A stretch of DNA of 57,812 bases from positions 1 through 57,812 of the forward strand of contig JALEKO010000039.1 of assembly GCA_022769085.1 (NCBI GenBank), written 5' to 3'. The translations under genes and the position numbers were made by a program. Shown one piece after another: positions 42,849 to 52,397 of the stretch. Numbering within the stretch: the stretch's first letter is position 1; each line of letters begins with the position of its first letter. The stretch comes from Peptoniphilaceae bacterium (lineage in GTDB: Bacteria; Bacillota; Clostridia; Tissierellales; Peptoniphilaceae). A model generated the notes under the pieces. It did no database searches. It was not told the origin of the DNA and saw only the letters and a program-made list of their open reading frames with translations.

Positions 42849-42934
42849 GCGGGATTGGCGGAATTGGCAGACGCGCTAGACTTAGGATCTAGTGAGGCAA
42901 TCTCGTGAAGGTTCAAGTCCTTTATCCCGCACCA
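42849..42934 (+). tRNA. tRNA-Leu (TAG)
   Basis: Class II tRNA with acceptor GCGGGAT/ATCCCGC, anticodon stem CTAGA/TCTAG around TAG, a long variable arm, T-loop TTCAAGT and encoded CCA. Separated from tRNA-His by one base. Confidence 0.97.
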
Positions 42935-42938
42935 GATG

Positions 42939-42990
42939 AAAAAACACTGAAGACTCTATTACAAATAGTATAATCTTCAGTGTTTTTTAT
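42939..42990. terminator. Terminator of the tRNA operon
   Basis: AAAAAACACTGAAGA and TCTTCAGTGTTTTTT pair perfectly over 15 bp around a 20-nt loop with an internal ATTAC-type stem; T-run on the plus strand and A-run for the convergent aminotransferase gene. Confidence 0.85.
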
Positions 42991-43010
42991 TTATTATTTT
43001 TATCACAATT

Positions 43011-44222
43011 TTAATTTTTAAATACATATGTATTTAATCTACTTAGTGCTTCTTCAATTTTTGATTTTGGAAGAGCCAAGTTCATTCTAATTGCATATTT
43101 TCCATTAAATGGCCTTCCATCTTGCCATGCTACACCGACATCCCAACTAGATTTTAAAATTTTGTCTATATTTGTATTTTTTTCTTTACAATATTCTTTA
43201 AAATCCAAAAAAAGCATATATGTGCCTTGTGGTTTTGAAATATCAATTCCTTTTATTTTTTTTGTAAAAAAGTCAAATGCATAGTTTATATTTTCAGATA
43301 AAACTTTTCTTAATTCATCTACCCATTCATATCCTTCAGATTTATATGCTCCAATAAGTGCATGCATTGATAAAACGTTCATTTCATTATAATGTGATAA
43401 TGAAGATTCTTTTAATATTCTATTGTGTAAATAGTCATTATAAATAATATGATAAGATCCAACAAGTCCTGCTAAATTAAAAGTTTTACTTGGAGAATAA
43501 ATAGCAACTGTATTTTCTTTTGCATATTTATTTACAGATTGAGTTGGGGTATGTTTATTTCCATTTAAAATTATATCTGACCAAATTTCATCTGATATAA
43601 CATATACATGATTTCTTTCAAAAATTTTCATTGCTTCAAGTAATTCTTCCTTTTCCCAAACTCTTCCTGTAGGATTGTGAGGATTACACATTATTGTTGC
43701 ACAAATATTATATTCTTTAATTTTTCTTTCCATATCTTCATAGTCCATTCTCCATATTCCATTTTTATCTTTAACAAGTTCACTATGAATGATATTATAT
43801 CCATTATTTTCAAGACTTTTTGTAAATCCAATGTATGTTGGAGAATGCAATAGTACATTATCACCTTTTGAACAAAAAACATTTAATGCAGAGATTACTC
43901 CACCCAAAACACCATTTTCATATCCAATATTTTTTGATTTTAAATCTTTAACTCCATTCCTGTTTTTTTGCCATTCTATAATTGAGTTAAAATATTCATC
44001 AGTTGGTGAAAAATATCCAAACATTGGGTGTTTTACCCTTTCTATTATAGCTTTTTTAATTGTTGGAACTGTTGCAAAATTCATATCTGCAACCCACATT
44101 GGAATCATATCAAATCCTTCTTTAGGCAAGCCAGGAGTAAATCCAGGAGTTAGTCCTGCTCCATCTACTGCTATTGAATCCTTTCCATGTCTATCAATTA
44201 TGCTTGTAAAATCAAATTTCAT
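43011..44222 (-). CDS. patB: PatB/MalY-type aminotransferase (cystathionine beta-lyase)
   Basis: 403 residues of fold-type I PLP enzymes. The ATG at 44222 has AAAGGAGAC upstream and gives MKFDFTSIIDRHGKDSIAVD; the longer frame to 44327 adds no family sequence. MWVADMNFATVP, ENGVLGGVISALNVF, NPHNPTGRVW, the PLP lysine in IYSPSKTFNLAGL near 239, and NGKYAIRMNLALP match PatB/MalY. It would cleave cystathionine or cysteine, releasing ammonia and pyruvate with homocysteine or H2S. Single gene; divergent from the Bce-type regulator. Confidence 0.92.
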   Translation of the reverse strand: MKFDFTSIIDRHGKDSIAVDGAGLTPGFTPGLPKEGFDMIPMWVADMNFATVPTIKKAIIERVKHPMFGYFSPTDEYFNSIIEWQKNRNGVKDLKSKNIGYENGVLGGVISALNVFCSKGDNVLLHSPTYIGFTKSLENNGYNIIHSELVKDKNGIWRMDYEDMERKIKEYNICATIMCNPHNPTGRVWEKEELLEAMKIFERNHVYVISDEIWSDIILNGNKHTPTQSVNKYAKENTVAIYSPSKTFNLAGLVGSYHIIYNDYLHNRILKESSLSHYNEMNVLSMHALIGAYKSEGYEWVDELRKVLSENINYAFDFFTKKIKGIDISKPQGTYMLFLDFKEYCKEKNTNIDKILKSSWDVGVAWQDGRPFNGKYAIRMNLALPKSKIEEALSRLNTYVFKN

Positions 44223-44474
44223 TGTGTCTCCTTTTTGATATTTTAAGTTTAAATAAGCAAAAAATTTAGTTTTAGAAATTATAATAAAAAAATATTTTGG
44301 ATTATTTTTTAATATTATTATATGCATATTAGTATTCTAATTTCAACAATTGATATATGTATAAAGTTAATTACGATATCTTATATTTAAAGGTTATGTT
44401 AGAAATTAGCAGTATAATTTTATAAATATAATGATTGTAAATGATTTAATTAAAATAATAAATTTGGAGATAAA

Positions 44475-45143
44475 ATGAAAATTTTAATTGTTGAAGATGA
44501 TAAAAACATTTATTCTATACTTAATGAAGAGCTTAAAATGTGGGGATATCAAACTGAAGGTGTTAAAGATTTTAATATGGTTTTAGATGAATTTAATAAT
44601 TTTTCTCCGCAACTTGTTTTAATGGATATAAATTTACCTTTTTTTAATGGATTTTATTGGACGGAAAAAATTCGTCAAAAATCAAATGTTCCTATAATTT
44701 TTATCTCATCTAGAAATGAAGCTACAGATATAGTTCAAGCAATGCAATTTGGAGGAGATGATTATATAACTAAACCACTTGATATTGTAATAACTAGGGC
44801 AAAAATACAAGCTATTTTAAGAAGAACATATGAATATACAAATGAAAGTGATAAGTTGATTTATAAAAATTTAACTTTAAATTTATCTTCTGCAAAATTG
44901 GAAGGAACTGATTTTTATATAAATTTAACAAGGACTGAACTTTTAATTTTAGAAGTTCTTTTTACAATGCAAAGTAAAATTTCTAAAAGAGAGGAAATTA
45001 TTAATCATTGTTGGCAAAGTGATGATTTTATAGATGATAATACTCTTGCTGTAAATATTTTAAGAATTAGAAAAAAACTTAAAAATCATGATATTGAAGA
45101 TTTAATACAAACAAAAAGGGGAATTGGATACTTTTTAAAATGA
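44475..45143 (+). CDS. BceR-like response regulator
   Basis: 222 residues, OmpR family. Receiver: EDDKN near 8, phospho-acceptor Asp in VLMDINLPFFNG near 53, FISSRNE and ITKPLD. DNA-binding winged helix: LTRTELLILEVLF, INHCWQSDDFIDDNTLAVNI, TKRGIGYFLK. Grouped with BceR because it is encoded with an intramembrane-sensing kinase and a BceAB transporter. TTGGAGAT precedes the ATG. Confidence 0.93.
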   Translation: MKILIVEDDKNIYSILNEELKMWGYQTEGVKDFNMVLDEFNNFSPQLVLMDINLPFFNGFYWTEKIRQKSNVPIIFISSRNEATDIVQAMQFGGDDYITKPLDIVITRAKIQAILRRTYEYTNESDKLIYKNLTLNLSSAKLEGTDFYINLTRTELLILEVLFTMQSKISKREEIINHCWQSDDFIDDNTLAVNILRIRKKLKNHDIEDLIQTKRGIGYFLK

Positions 45144-46045
45144 AAAAATCAAAAAAATTTATTAATTACATTAAAAGTGAATACAAGCTTTTCTTTATTC
45201 TTCTATATGTTTTTTTAACATTTGGAGGAATTTTTATTTTTTCAAATTTAAACATGGATTATTTTATTTTGTGTTTAGAAATTATATTATTTGTTACAAT
45301 TATTTATCTTATTATAAATTATATTAATTTTAAAAATGAAGAAAATCTAAAAGAAAAACTAGAAAAATTAAAAAAAGAAAATTCAAATCTTCAAAATAAA
45401 ATTTTTGAAGAAAGAAAAGATATACAAGAGTATTTTTTACTTTGGCTTCATCAAATAAAAACACCGATCACTGTTTCAAATCTTATTTTAAGAGATAAAA
45501 ATTCAAAAGATGCTAAAAAACTTAAAGAAGAAATTTTTTATATAGAGCAGTATGCAAATTTAGCTATAAATTTTTTAAAAATAAAAAATAGAGAAAGTGA
45601 TATGGATATAACAAATGTTAATTTAGATAAAATTTTAAAAAATCTTTTTAAAAAGTATTCCATGTTATTTATTGAAAAGAAAATTTCACTTGATTATAAA
45701 AGTGTAGAAATAAATGTAATAAGTGATTCAAAATACTTATCTTTACTTATTGAACAAATTCTTTCAAATGCAATAAAATATACTGAAAAAGGAAAAATAA
45801 GTGTTTATTTTGAAAAATATGAAAATTCTCTTTATATTGAAGATACTGGAATTGGAATTCGCCCTGAAGATTTAAATAAAATTTTTGATAAAGGATATTC
45901 TGGTTTTAATGGAAGGTTAAATGAAAAATCAAGTGGAATTGGTTTATATTTGGTAAAGAGAATCTCTAAAATTATAAATGTAAAAGTTTCTGTAGAAAGC
46001 AAGGTAAATAAAGGAAGTAAATTTAAAATTAAATTTTTATCCTAA
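45140..46045 (+). CDS. BceS-like intramembrane-sensing histidine kinase
   Basis: 301 residues. Two TM helices at about 15-33 and 39-56 are separated by only a few extracellular residues (NLNMD), so it cannot sense a ligand itself; in Bce systems the transporter passes the signal. A coiled-coil linker follows. The phospho-acceptor His lies in LLWLHQIKTPITVSN near 108; N box IEQILSNAIKYTEKG, G1 EDTGIGI, G2 SSGIGLYLVKR. ATGA overlap with the regulator gene. Confidence 0.93.
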   Translation: MKKSKKFINYIKSEYKLFFILLYVFLTFGGIFIFSNLNMDYFILCLEIILFVTIIYLIINYINFKNEENLKEKLEKLKKENSNLQNKIFEERKDIQEYFLLWLHQIKTPITVSNLILRDKNSKDAKKLKEEIFYIEQYANLAINFLKIKNRESDMDITNVNLDKILKNLFKKYSMLFIEKKISLDYKSVEINVISDSKYLSLLIEQILSNAIKYTEKGKISVYFEKYENSLYIEDTGIGIRPEDLNKIFDKGYSGFNGRLNEKSSGIGLYLVKRISKIINVKVSVESKVNKGSKFKIKFLS

Positions 46046-46047
46046 TC

Positions 46048-46061
46048 TTACAAAATTGTAA
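46048..46061. promoter_or_regulatory. Predicted BceR-type operator before the transporter genes
   Basis: TTACA-AAAT-TGTAA matches the TNACA-N4-TGTAA consensus known for BceR-like regulators, and lies about 85 bases upstream of the ATPase gene, directly after the kinase stop. An autonomous, regulator-activated promoter for the ABC genes is implied. Confidence 0.75.
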
Positions 46062-46144
46062 GTTTAAAATCTATTTTTGTTATATTAGATAAATGCAATA
46101 AATTCTGAAAAATTATATTATATAAACAAAGAAAGGAGTCTAGT

Positions 46145-46900
46145 ATGACAATTTTAGAACTTAAAAATATTAAACATGTATATAAAACAAAAAATGTAAC
46201 CACACAGGCACTTAAAGAAATAAATTTTTCGGTAAATAAAGGTGAATTTATTTCAATAATGGGAGAATCAGGAGCTGGAAAAACTACTCTTTTAAATATT
46301 ATTGCAACTCTTGATAAACCTACATCTGGCAAAGTTTTATTAAATGGAAAAGATATTACTCTTTTAAAAGATAAAGAAATTTCAAAGTTTAGAAGAAATG
46401 AATTGGGCTTTGTTTTTCAAAATTTTAATCTTTTAGACCAATTTAATAACTATGACAATATTCTTCTTCCGCTTGTTCTTTCAAATGAAAAATCATCTTT
46501 AATGAAAGATAGGCTTGATGAGATAAAAACTAAATTAAATATTGAAGATATATTATACAAATATCCATATGAAATTTCTGGTGGACAAAAACAAAGAGTT
46601 GCAATTGCAAGAGCTGTAATTACAAATCCTTCGCTTTTACTTGCAGATGAGCCTACGGGGGCACTTGATTCATCGTCTTCAAAAATGATACTTGATTTAT
46701 TTAGTAAAATAAGTTTAAATGGACAAACAATATTAATGGTAACCCATTCACTTATGGCATCTTCTTATGCAAGCAGAGTTTTATTTATTAAAGATGGAAT
46801 TGTTTATCATGAAATTTATAGAGGAGAGTCTGAAAGCCAACCAGACTTTATGCAAAGAATAAATGATGCTCAATTTATGTTAAGGGAAGGTGAAATATAA
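46145..46900 (+). CDS. BceA-like ABC transporter ATPase
   Basis: 251 residues of the MacB/LolD-type group. Walker A GESGAGKT near 38, Q-loop VFQNFNLLDQF, signature ISGGQKQRVAIARA near 140, Walker B LLLADEPTGALDS and H-loop VTHSLMAS. Works with the downstream permease to remove peptide antibiotics from their lipid targets. AAAGGAG precedes the ATG and its stop overlaps the permease start by one base. Confidence 0.94.
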   Translation: MTILELKNIKHVYKTKNVTTQALKEINFSVNKGEFISIMGESGAGKTTLLNIIATLDKPTSGKVLLNGKDITLLKDKEISKFRRNELGFVFQNFNLLDQFNNYDNILLPLVLSNEKSSLMKDRLDEIKTKLNIEDILYKYPYEISGGQKQRVAIARAVITNPSLLLADEPTGALDSSSSKMILDLFSKISLNGQTILMVTHSLMASSYASRVLFIKDGIVYHEIYRGESESQPDFMQRINDAQFMLREGEI

Positions 46901-48870
46901 TGAAATTTTCACTTGCAAAAAAATTTGCTTTTTTAAATTTGAAAGCAAATAGAAAAATTGAAATTCCTTTTGTACTATCTTCAACTGTGATGTTTATTTT
47001 ATTTTTTATAACAACAAGTTTGGTTGATAATGACTATGTAAAAACAAGACATAAAGCCCTTATTCAACTTATAGTTTTTGCAGTTGTAATTGTTGCAATT
47101 TTTACTTTCGTTTTTGTAATTTATGCCACGAATTTTTTGCTTAAAAAAAGAAATAAAGAATTTGCACTTTATGGAATTTTAGGTCTTGAAAAAAAACATA
47201 TAAGAAAAATAATAAGAATTGAATTTTTTATTTTATTTTTCATAATTACAATATTAGCAATTTTTGGTGGATATATTTTTGGGAAACTTACATTTTTAAT
47301 TTTAAATAAGTTAATGAAAGATGTTTCTGGAAGGATAATGGATTATACTTTCAGTAAAAAAGCAATGCTTTTTACAATAATACTTTCGTTTATTTTATAT
47401 TTAATTACCGTACTTAGAAGTGGCCTTAAAATTTTTCTTCTAACTCCTGTAAAGTTACTTCAGAAAGAACACAGCGGTGAGGGAGAGCCAAAATCAAGAA
47501 TATTTATAATGATTTTAGGATTTTTAACTTTATTTGTTGCATATTATATGGCATTAACAATAAAGGGAGTACTATCTTCGTTGTTATATTTCTTCCTTGC
47601 AGCACTTTTAGTAATGTTTGCAACGTATTTACTTTTCATTTCTTTTTCCATTATATTTTTAAAATTAAAGAAAAAATCTGAAAGTTATTATAAACCTTCA
47701 AATTTTTTAAAGATTAGTGGACTTCTATATAGAATGAAAAGTAATGCAACATCACTTGCTACTATTTCAATATTAAGTACAGGGATAATAATTACTCTTG
47801 CAACAACTATTACAATATATGAAAATATTGAACAATCATCTAAAAATGTAATGCCTAGAGAATATCAAATTCAAAGTGAAGTAGCTTTAAATGAAAATAA
47901 TTATAAACTTGAGGCTAAAAAATTAAAAGATGATATTTTTACTACAGTAGATAAAAAAGAACAAATCACAAATGAGTTTACAACTCTTGTTATGATGTCA
48001 CCAATTATTAAAAAAGATAATGAATTTATACAATATGATGGGAAAACAAAAGGTATACCTAATTTTTTAATTTGTTATGATATTGATAGCTACAACATGA
48101 GAACTGGTAAAGATATTAAACTAAAAAAGGATGAAGTATTAATATGTTCAAATTCTGGAAATATAATAAATATGAATAAAATAAAAATTGGAGATATGAT
48201 TTTTAAAACAGAAAAAGTTGAGAATATAATTCCTTCAAACTTTGCAGTAGATGTATATTTGGTAGTTGTAAATAATTTTGAAACCATGCAATATATTTCT
48301 AAGAATTTAAAAACTTTAAATTATCAAAATAAAAAGTTAGAAAATTCAAAAATAAATTGTTTAATAGATTGGGATATTGAAGGAATATCAGAAGAAGATT
48401 ACAAAGAAAATATTATTAATCTTCAAAATAAAAATGGTTATGAAGTAAATATTCAAAAAGATTATTTAGATGAAGTTTATGGAATAAATGGTGGTTTTAT
48501 TTTTTTAGGGGTAATAGTTTCCCTTATCTTTATTACAGGGGCTATACTTATAACTTATTATAAACAAATAAATGAAGGCTATGAAGATAGAGAAAAATAT
48601 CAAATAATGAAAAACATAGGATTAAGTGATGAATTAATAAAAAAATCAATCTCTTCACAAATAGTTTTAATGTTTATTTTGCCTATTGTAGTTGCAGCAA
48701 TAAATTCATTTGTAGCATCTAAAATTGTTTTCCAACTTTTAGGAATGTTTGCAGTTAAAAGTTATATGCAATATGCTACATTTTTAATGGTCGTAATTTT
48801 TATTTTCTTTTTGGTATATTTTATAATATTTAAAATAACGTCAAGAGAATATTATAAAATAGTAAATTAA
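46900..48870 (+). CDS. BceB-like FtsX-domain permease
   Basis: 656 residues with about ten TM helices and a large extracellular loop between TM7 and TM8 (residues ~310-520), the hallmark of BceB/VraE transporters. KKRNKEFALYGILGLEKKHI near 86 and REKYQIMKNIGLSDELIKK near 564 are the paired FtsX coupling segments. It gives resistance to bacitracin-, lantibiotic- or defensin-like peptides and signals to its kinase. The exact drug cannot be predicted from the loop. Confidence 0.93.
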   Translation: MKFSLAKKFAFLNLKANRKIEIPFVLSSTVMFILFFITTSLVDNDYVKTRHKALIQLIVFAVVIVAIFTFVFVIYATNFLLKKRNKEFALYGILGLEKKHIRKIIRIEFFILFFIITILAIFGGYIFGKLTFLILNKLMKDVSGRIMDYTFSKKAMLFTIILSFILYLITVLRSGLKIFLLTPVKLLQKEHSGEGEPKSRIFIMILGFLTLFVAYYMALTIKGVLSSLLYFFLAALLVMFATYLLFISFSIIFLKLKKKSESYYKPSNFLKISGLLYRMKSNATSLATISILSTGIIITLATTITIYENIEQSSKNVMPREYQIQSEVALNENNYKLEAKKLKDDIFTTVDKKEQITNEFTTLVMMSPIIKKDNEFIQYDGKTKGIPNFLICYDIDSYNMRTGKDIKLKKDEVLICSNSGNIINMNKIKIGDMIFKTEKVENIIPSNFAVDVYLVVVNNFETMQYISKNLKTLNYQNKKLENSKINCLIDWDIEGISEEDYKENIINLQNKNGYEVNIQKDYLDEVYGINGGFIFLGVIVSLIFITGAILITYYKQINEGYEDREKYQIMKNIGLSDELIKKSISSQIVLMFILPIVVAAINSFVASKIVFQLLGMFAVKSYMQYATFLMVVIFIFFLVYFIIFKITSREYYKIVN

Positions 48871-49284
48871 TTATTATATTTCATTGAAGTTAAGTAAAAA
48901 ATAAATAAAAGTTTATAATTTACTTGTGCAAATATTTTTACTTTTAAAATTTTAGAACAAAAATATAAAATTGAGTTTATAGAAATATGGACTCAATTTT
49001 TATATTTTTAAAAAATTGAAATGAAAAAAAATAAATGTATAATCAATTTGTATTAATTTTGCAAAAGATTTCAAATTTTATTTTTAATAAAATGTGTTAA
49101 AATTATATTAACTAATATTATGTTTTTAACACATATAAATAAATTTTCTACATAAAAAGGTAAATATTTTTAACATATATCTTTTCTTTATAAGAAAACG
49201 TTTAAATATAAATTTTGGTTATTAAATCATTGCAAAATGTATAGAAAAATTTTTATAAAATAAATGAAATTATTGGAGGGAATA
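48871..49284. other. AT-rich intergenic region between bceB and lplA
   Basis: 414 bases without a gene. It holds a terminator (48967-49001) and an 11-bp inverted repeat, ATGTGTTAAAA ... TTTTAACACAT, at 49092-49134, plus a further TTTTTAACATAT at about 49168. No ORF with an SD and no RNA gene were found. Promoter of lplA must lie here, but AT bias prevents a unique call. Confidence 0.6.
48967..49001 (+). terminator. Terminator of the Bce-type operon
   Basis: AAAATTGAGT and ACTCAATTTT form a 10-bp stem with a 14-nt loop followed by a T-rich tract. Confidence 0.75.
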
Positions 49285-50247
49285 ATGCAATACTATTTCG
49301 ATAATGATAGTACAAATCCATTTTACAATCATGCTGTCGAATATTTTTTTGCAATGCATAAAATTCCTGTTTTTATTCTTTGGCATAATAAAGATGCTAT
49401 ACTTCTGGGAAAAAATCAAAACTTATACAGAGAAGTTAATTTAAATTATGCTAATGAAAATGGAATTACGCTTGTAAGAAGATTATCTGGCGGTGGGTGT
49501 ATATATACTGATGAAAAAAATATGCAATATACTTTTGTAGAAAGTGATGATTATGCAAATGATTTTAAGCATTTTGCACAAATGATGATTGCACAAATGG
49601 AAAAAATGGGATTAAATCCAGAATTCAGCGGAAGAAATGATATTTTAATTGATGGAAAAAAAATAAGTGGTAATGCTCAATATATTAAAAATTCAATGGT
49701 TGTTCATCATGGAACAATATTATTTGATATTGATAGCGAAAAAATGAGTAAATCACTTACACCTCAAAAAATAAAATTTGAAGGAAAAGCTGTAAAATCT
49801 GCTGCATCAAGAATTACCACAATCAATGATATGATTGATATGGAATATGATGAATTTTTTAATAAAATAAAAAAAGGAATTATAGAAGATAATAAACTTT
49901 TACCATATACTTTAAATGACGAAGATAAAGAAGAAGTCATGGAATATAAAAAAATGTTTGAAGATCATGATTTTATTTATTCAAAAGGTGAAACAAGTGC
50001 AAATTATCAAAAAAAGCATGATTTTGGCATAGTAGAATATAGTTATAATATAAAAGAAAACTTGTTAGAAGATTTTAAAATAGAAGGTGATTTTTTCTCA
50101 AAAAAAGATATTTCAGAATTTTGTAATATGTTTGAAGGTAAAAGTTTTACAATTGACGAATTTCACAATATACTAAAAAAAATCGACATAAATGAATATA
50201 TTGTAGGAATGAATGAGAAAGTGTTTTTAGGTGATATCTTTGATTAG
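49285..50247 (+). CDS. lplA: Lipoate-protein ligase A
   Basis: 320 residues. It adenylates free lipoate and attaches it to lipoyl domains. VRRLSGGGCIYTDEKNMQYT is the substrate-binding glycine loop, GRNDILIDGKKISGNAQ and HHGTILFDID carry the lipoyl-AMP site (Lys in the GKKISG motif). The C-terminal domain of long LplA (about 240-320) is present. Start 49285 follows GGAGGG; the ATG at 49264 is rejected. It overlaps lipA, so scavenging and synthesis genes are coupled. Confidence 0.94.
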   Translation: MQYYFDNDSTNPFYNHAVEYFFAMHKIPVFILWHNKDAILLGKNQNLYREVNLNYANENGITLVRRLSGGGCIYTDEKNMQYTFVESDDYANDFKHFAQMMIAQMEKMGLNPEFSGRNDILIDGKKISGNAQYIKNSMVVHHGTILFDIDSEKMSKSLTPQKIKFEGKAVKSAASRITTINDMIDMEYDEFFNKIKKGIIEDNKLLPYTLNDEDKEEVMEYKKMFEDHDFIYSKGETSANYQKKHDFGIVEYSYNIKENLLEDFKIEGDFFSKKDISEFCNMFEGKSFTIDEFHNILKKIDINEYIVGMNEKVFLGDIFD

Positions 50248-51097
50248 AAAACCAGAATGGATGAAAATAAAAATTGAAGGAAGCCACAATTTTACAGAAG
50301 TAGAAAATTTAGTAGATGGCTTTGAACTTAATACGGTTTGTAAAGAAGCAAATTGCCCTAATAGAATGAAATGCTATGAATCAAGAACAGCTACTTTTAT
50401 GATACTTGGGGATGTTTGTACAAGAAATTGTAGATATTGTAATGTTGCAACTGGTAGAGGAAGGGAAGTTGATAAAGACGAACCTATAAATGTTGCAAAA
50501 GTTGTAAAAAAATTAGGATTAAAATATGCAGTAATAACATCAGTTGATAGAGACGATTTAGCTGATGAAGGTGCAAATCAGTTTAAAAATGTAATCAAAG
50601 AAATAAGAAAAAATGGAGAAGGCACACTAGTAGAAGTATTAATACCAGATATGCACGCAAATCATGATCTTTTAGATATTGTTTTTGATGAAAAACCTGA
50701 TGTATTAAATCATAATGTGGAAACTGTAAGATCTATCTTTAAACAAATGAGACCTCAAGGAAATTTAGATAATTCTTTTGAAGTTTTAAGATATGCAAAA
50801 GAAAAAGGACTTGTTACAAAAACAGGATTTATGGTAGGCCTTGGAGAAACTAATGAAGAAGTTCATGAAATGCTTGATAAATTAAATGAACTTGAAGTTG
50901 ACATTGTTACAATTGGACAATATTTAATGCCTACATTAAAACATGCAAATCTTGATAGATATGTAACACCAGATGAATTTGAAGAATTTAAAAGATATGG
51001 ACAATCTATTGGAATAAAACATGTTGAAAGTGGTCCACTTGTAAGAAGTTCATACAATGCTGGAAATGTATTTAAAAAACTTAAAGATAAAAAATAA
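50240..51097 (+). CDS. lipA: Lipoyl synthase
   Basis: 285 residues from a TTG at 50240, which has AGGTG at good spacing; a GTG at 50231 would add three residues. The auxiliary cluster motif CKEANCPNRMKC (CxxxxCxxxxxC) is near 35, the radical SAM motif CTRNCRYC near 61, and the closing RSSYNAG ligand near 272, so both 4Fe-4S clusters are complete. It inserts two sulfurs into protein-bound octanoate. Octanoyl donors (LipB/LipM) are not in the window. Confidence 0.95.
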   Translation: MIRKPEWMKIKIEGSHNFTEVENLVDGFELNTVCKEANCPNRMKCYESRTATFMILGDVCTRNCRYCNVATGRGREVDKDEPINVAKVVKKLGLKYAVITSVDRDDLADEGANQFKNVIKEIRKNGEGTLVEVLIPDMHANHDLLDIVFDEKPDVLNHNVETVRSIFKQMRPQGNLDNSFEVLRYAKEKGLVTKTGFMVGLGETNEEVHEMLDKLNELEVDIVTIGQYLMPTLKHANLDRYVTPDEFEEFKRYGQSIGIKHVESGPLVRSSYNAGNVFKKLKDKK

Positions 51098-51099
51098 AT

Positions 51100-51130
51100 T
51101 TGAAGCGATAAGAAATACTTATCGCTTCAA
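51100..51130. terminator. Terminator after lipA
   Basis: TTGAAGCGATAAG and CTTATCGCTTCAA form a perfect 13-bp stem with a 5-nt loop. The T-run after it is short, so efficiency is uncertain. Confidence 0.75.
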
Positions 51131-51264
51131 TAGTTTTATAATTAAACAAAATTATTTAGTTTATTAAATATTTTAAATTTAAATTTATAAATTACTGATA
51201 ATATTTCAATAAAAAGTACAATGCTTAAACATAAAATTAGTTTAAATTGTTAGGAGATGATTAA

Positions 51265-52152
51265 ATGCATTATACAGGAGAAATTTATAGACCACCAGCA
51301 GAAGCTTATACACCACTTCTTGAAGTAACATATGGATGTTCACATAATAGTTGTATATTTTGCACAATGTATAAAAACACTCCATTTGGAATTGCAAAGC
51401 TTGAGGATATTGAAGAAGATATTATAGAACTTAAAAAAATCTTTCCAAACAAAATCACAAGAATTTATTTAACAGGTGGAGATCCGTTTGCTCTTTCTTA
51501 TAATAAACTTATAAACATTTCTAAACTTATACACAAACATTTAAAAGAAGTAAAAACAATAACATGCTACGCATCATTATATAATTTGAAAAACAAAACG
51601 GTTGATCAATTAAAAGAATTAAAAAATGCTGGATTTAATGAAATATATATTGGAATTGAAACAGGATATGAAAAAGCTTTAGAAATGATTAATAAGGGTG
51701 TAAATTTAAAAGAATCATATGAAGGACTTTCTAAACTTAAAAGTGCAAATATTGATTATATGGCAATATTAATGCTTGGAATAGCAGGTGAAGGGAAAGC
51801 AAAAGAGAATGCTATAGCAACTGCTAAATTACTTAATTTTTATCCGCCAATTTTTTTAGGAACAATGACAACTGATATTCAAAAAGGATCTAAACTTTAT
51901 GATTTAAGAGAAAGCGGAGATTTTAAAGAAGCAAGTTTAAGAGAAGATATAAATGAACAAATAGAACTTTTGAAAAAGATAAATTTTAAAAATCCTAAAA
52001 ATGTTTTATACAGTTCATATCACATTGTAAACCCGATTCAAATCAGAAAAACTCTTGATAAGAAAGATGAAATAATTAAGATGTATGAAAAAGTATTGAA
52101 AGATACAGATGATTTTATACTTGATAACCCAAATAGAAGAATAGCAAGGTAA
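51265..52152 (+). CDS. Radical SAM protein of unknown function (COG1032-like)
   Basis: 295 residues. IYRPPAEAYTPLLEVTYGCS leads into GCSHNSCIFCTMYK, a CxxxxCxxC cluster motif seen in a clostridial radical SAM group. IYLTGGDPFAL (GGE-like SAM motif), IYIGIETGYEKALEMINKG and AILMLGIAGEG are further conserved segments. No SPASM or B12 domain. Substrate unknown. AGGAGA precedes the ATG. Monocistronic, 167 bp after lipA. Confidence 0.85.
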   Translation: MHYTGEIYRPPAEAYTPLLEVTYGCSHNSCIFCTMYKNTPFGIAKLEDIEEDIIELKKIFPNKITRIYLTGGDPFALSYNKLINISKLIHKHLKEVKTITCYASLYNLKNKTVDQLKELKNAGFNEIYIGIETGYEKALEMINKGVNLKESYEGLSKLKSANIDYMAILMLGIAGEGKAKENAIATAKLLNFYPPIFLGTMTTDIQKGSKLYDLRESGDFKEASLREDINEQIELLKKINFKNPKNVLYSSYHIVNPIQIRKTLDKKDEIIKMYEKVLKDTDDFILDNPNRRIAR

Positions 52153-52397
52153 AAATATTATTTTCACTGTAAATATAATTATTAATAATGTATCTCAAAA
52201 ATTTTTGTGTTTATTTTTGGCAGAAAAGATATAAAAATAAATATAAAAAATTAATATTTTAAGATTAGATTATTAAAAATATTATAATAAAATATGAAAT
52301 TTCAAAAAAACCTTAAAAGAGTATAATTTTATGAGATTATATTTAAAAAATATTTTAATAAAAAGTGCTAAAATTGTTTTTATTGTGGAGGGTAAAA

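Noticed and set aside
43789-44238. 149-codon plus-strand frame antisense to the aminotransferase gene.
   Set aside because: The opposite strand encodes a complete PatB-like enzyme; the frame has no SD or recognisable product.
44223-44327. N-terminal extension of the aminotransferase.
   Set aside because: The added segment is AT-derived Ile/Lys/Phe-rich sequence upstream of the SD at the ATG of 44222.
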